A stretch of 37,793 bases of DNA, taken from assembly GCA_009692465.1 (NCBI GenBank), contig SHZD01000035.1:1-37793 (forward strand), in the 5' to 3' direction. The DNA comes from Myxococcales bacterium (GTDB lineage: Bacteria; Myxococcota_A; UBA9042). The position numbers were made by a program, and so were the translations under genes. Shown here piece after piece: positions 37,087-37,793 of this stretch (position 1 is the stretch's first letter; each line of letters begins with the position of its first letter). The notes beneath the pieces were generated by a model. It was not told where the DNA came from and ran no database searches. It worked only from the letters and a program-made list of their open reading frames with translations.

Positions 37087-37587
37087 ATGGCAGTTCCGCG
37101 CAAAAAGGTGGTTGTTACACCGCAATCGCCCACTGAGGCGATCGATTTGGCGCTGCGCAAGCCCTTTCATGCGTGGGGGGTGATTGGCGGCGCGGCCGAT
37201 CGTTTTGGTGCAGAGCTGATCACCATTGCGGCGCTGCAACGACTGACTGCGGGGCGGCCCGGCTCGAGAGACGAGGTGGGGCTGACCCTCATCTTGGCCC
37301 AGCTCGGAGTGCCCGGTGACACGGCCCAAGCGGAGCTAGATGGGCGGATGCACGCGGCATTTTCAGCCGGTTTGGAACAGGGTGTGGCCTACATGTTGCC
37401 GGTTGCCACTGCCGGGATTGCGCTGCGCCGAGAGTGGGTGCAAGCGTTGCCGGCCGAACTGCGGCACAGCATGGCTGAGATCGTCAAGGGGCTGAGCGAA
37501 CAGATGGAACTGGTGCTGCAACTGCACGGCGCGACCCGAACGGACGCGGTGGCGGCGACGTTGCGCACACTGCGCGAGGCGAGCTAG
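37087..37587 (+). CDS. Hypothetical helical protein
   Basis: The protein has 166 residues from the ATG at 37087, with AGGGTGG just upstream; a GTG two codons earlier is possible. I do not recognise a family. It is rich in Ala and Leu with predicted helices throughout, no signal peptide and no membrane segment, so it is probably cytosolic. A Lys/Arg-rich start (PRKKVVV) is followed by EAIDLALRKPFHAWGVIGG; the C-terminal half has MAEIVKGLSEQMELVLQL, which could form a coiled coil. It stands alone between repeats, about 205 bp after the Cys-rich lipoprotein gene. It stops at TAG (37585-37587), 58 bp before repeat R5. Confidence 0.7.
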   Translation: MAVPRKKVVVTPQSPTEAIDLALRKPFHAWGVIGGAADRFGAELITIAALQRLTAGRPGSRDEVGLTLILAQLGVPGDTAQAELDGRMHAAFSAGLEQGVAYMLPVATAGIALRREWVQALPAELRHSMAEIVKGLSEQMELVLQLHGATRTDAVAATLRTLREAS

Positions 37588-37645
37588 CAGCCGCCAGCAT
37601 CGCTTTGGCAGCTTGGCAGCGCCCATGGCGTGGGCAGCGGTCATA

Positions 37646-37793
37646 CTAGGAGCGTGTCGGAGTATTCCGACTCGCTCCTAGCGCCGTCTGCCTAGACGGC
37701 GGCAACTGTCCGAAACTGCACGGATTCACTCCGGGCAGTTCTTGGACAGTTGAGAATATCTGTGAAGCTAGGAGACTGTCAGATCGCAATAGA
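37646..37793 (-). repeat. Composite palindromic repeat R5, inverted, cut by window end
   Basis: Read left to right the order is D (37646-37681, a nearly perfect palindrome from CTAG to CTAG), C (GCCGTCT/AGACGGC, 37683-37700), B (37704-37751) and the start of A from CTAG 37768. It is the opposite orientation to the other copies. Module B has the same short form as R1, so R1 and R5 belong to one subtype. Confidence 0.9.

Overview
The window looks like a contig from a moderately GC-rich Gram-negative bacterium of the Myxococcota / former Deltaproteobacteria. This is inferred, not proven. The reasons are an AgmX/PglI-type TonB-like protein next to a TPR lipoprotein and a small exported protein, several large lipoproteins with Asp/Ser-rich stalks and Cys-rich repeats, a SelA gene, and the order tig-clpP-clpX-lon. 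Both ends of the window lie inside copies of the same interspersed repeat (1-186 and 37646-37793, opposite orientations), so the contig may have been broken at that repeat.

Layout. 183-3840 (minus): an NTF2-like lipoprotein and a large secreted TPR/metallopeptidase. 4002-5508: a broken carotenoid desaturase (crtI) gene. 5527-7498 (minus): an ECF sigma factor and its zinc-finger anti-sigma factor. 7994-9015: four tRNA genes (His, Arg, Lys, Leu) among short tandem duplications; the 5' end of tRNA-Leu is repeated four extra times upstream. 9056-16049: trigger factor, ClpP, ClpX and Lon, the cytosolic folding and proteolysis set, with a 42-copy heptamer array between clpP and clpX. 16574-17440 (minus): a D12-class adenine DNA methyltransferase, divergent from ffh (SRP GTPase, 17534-19228). 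19331-25488 (minus): TPR lipoprotein, AgmX/PglI-like protein, small exported protein, SelA and a KamB-like P-loop NTPase. 25911-27785: an ABC exporter. 28384-36882: three large Cys-rich lipoproteins. 37087-37587: an unrecognised helical protein.

The most unusual content is non-coding. CTAG-bounded, palindrome-rich elements sit directly against the stop codons of clpX, lon, the ABC exporter, the Cys-rich lipoproteins and the first TPR gene; in several cases the TAG stop is part of the element's CTAG border. One class has a hairpin of variable sequence but preserved pairing, followed by a strongly conserved core of about 50 nt (nine recognisable copies). This looks like a mobile or RNA-level 3'-UTR element. 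Short tandem duplications with units of 7 to 136 bp are common throughout the window.
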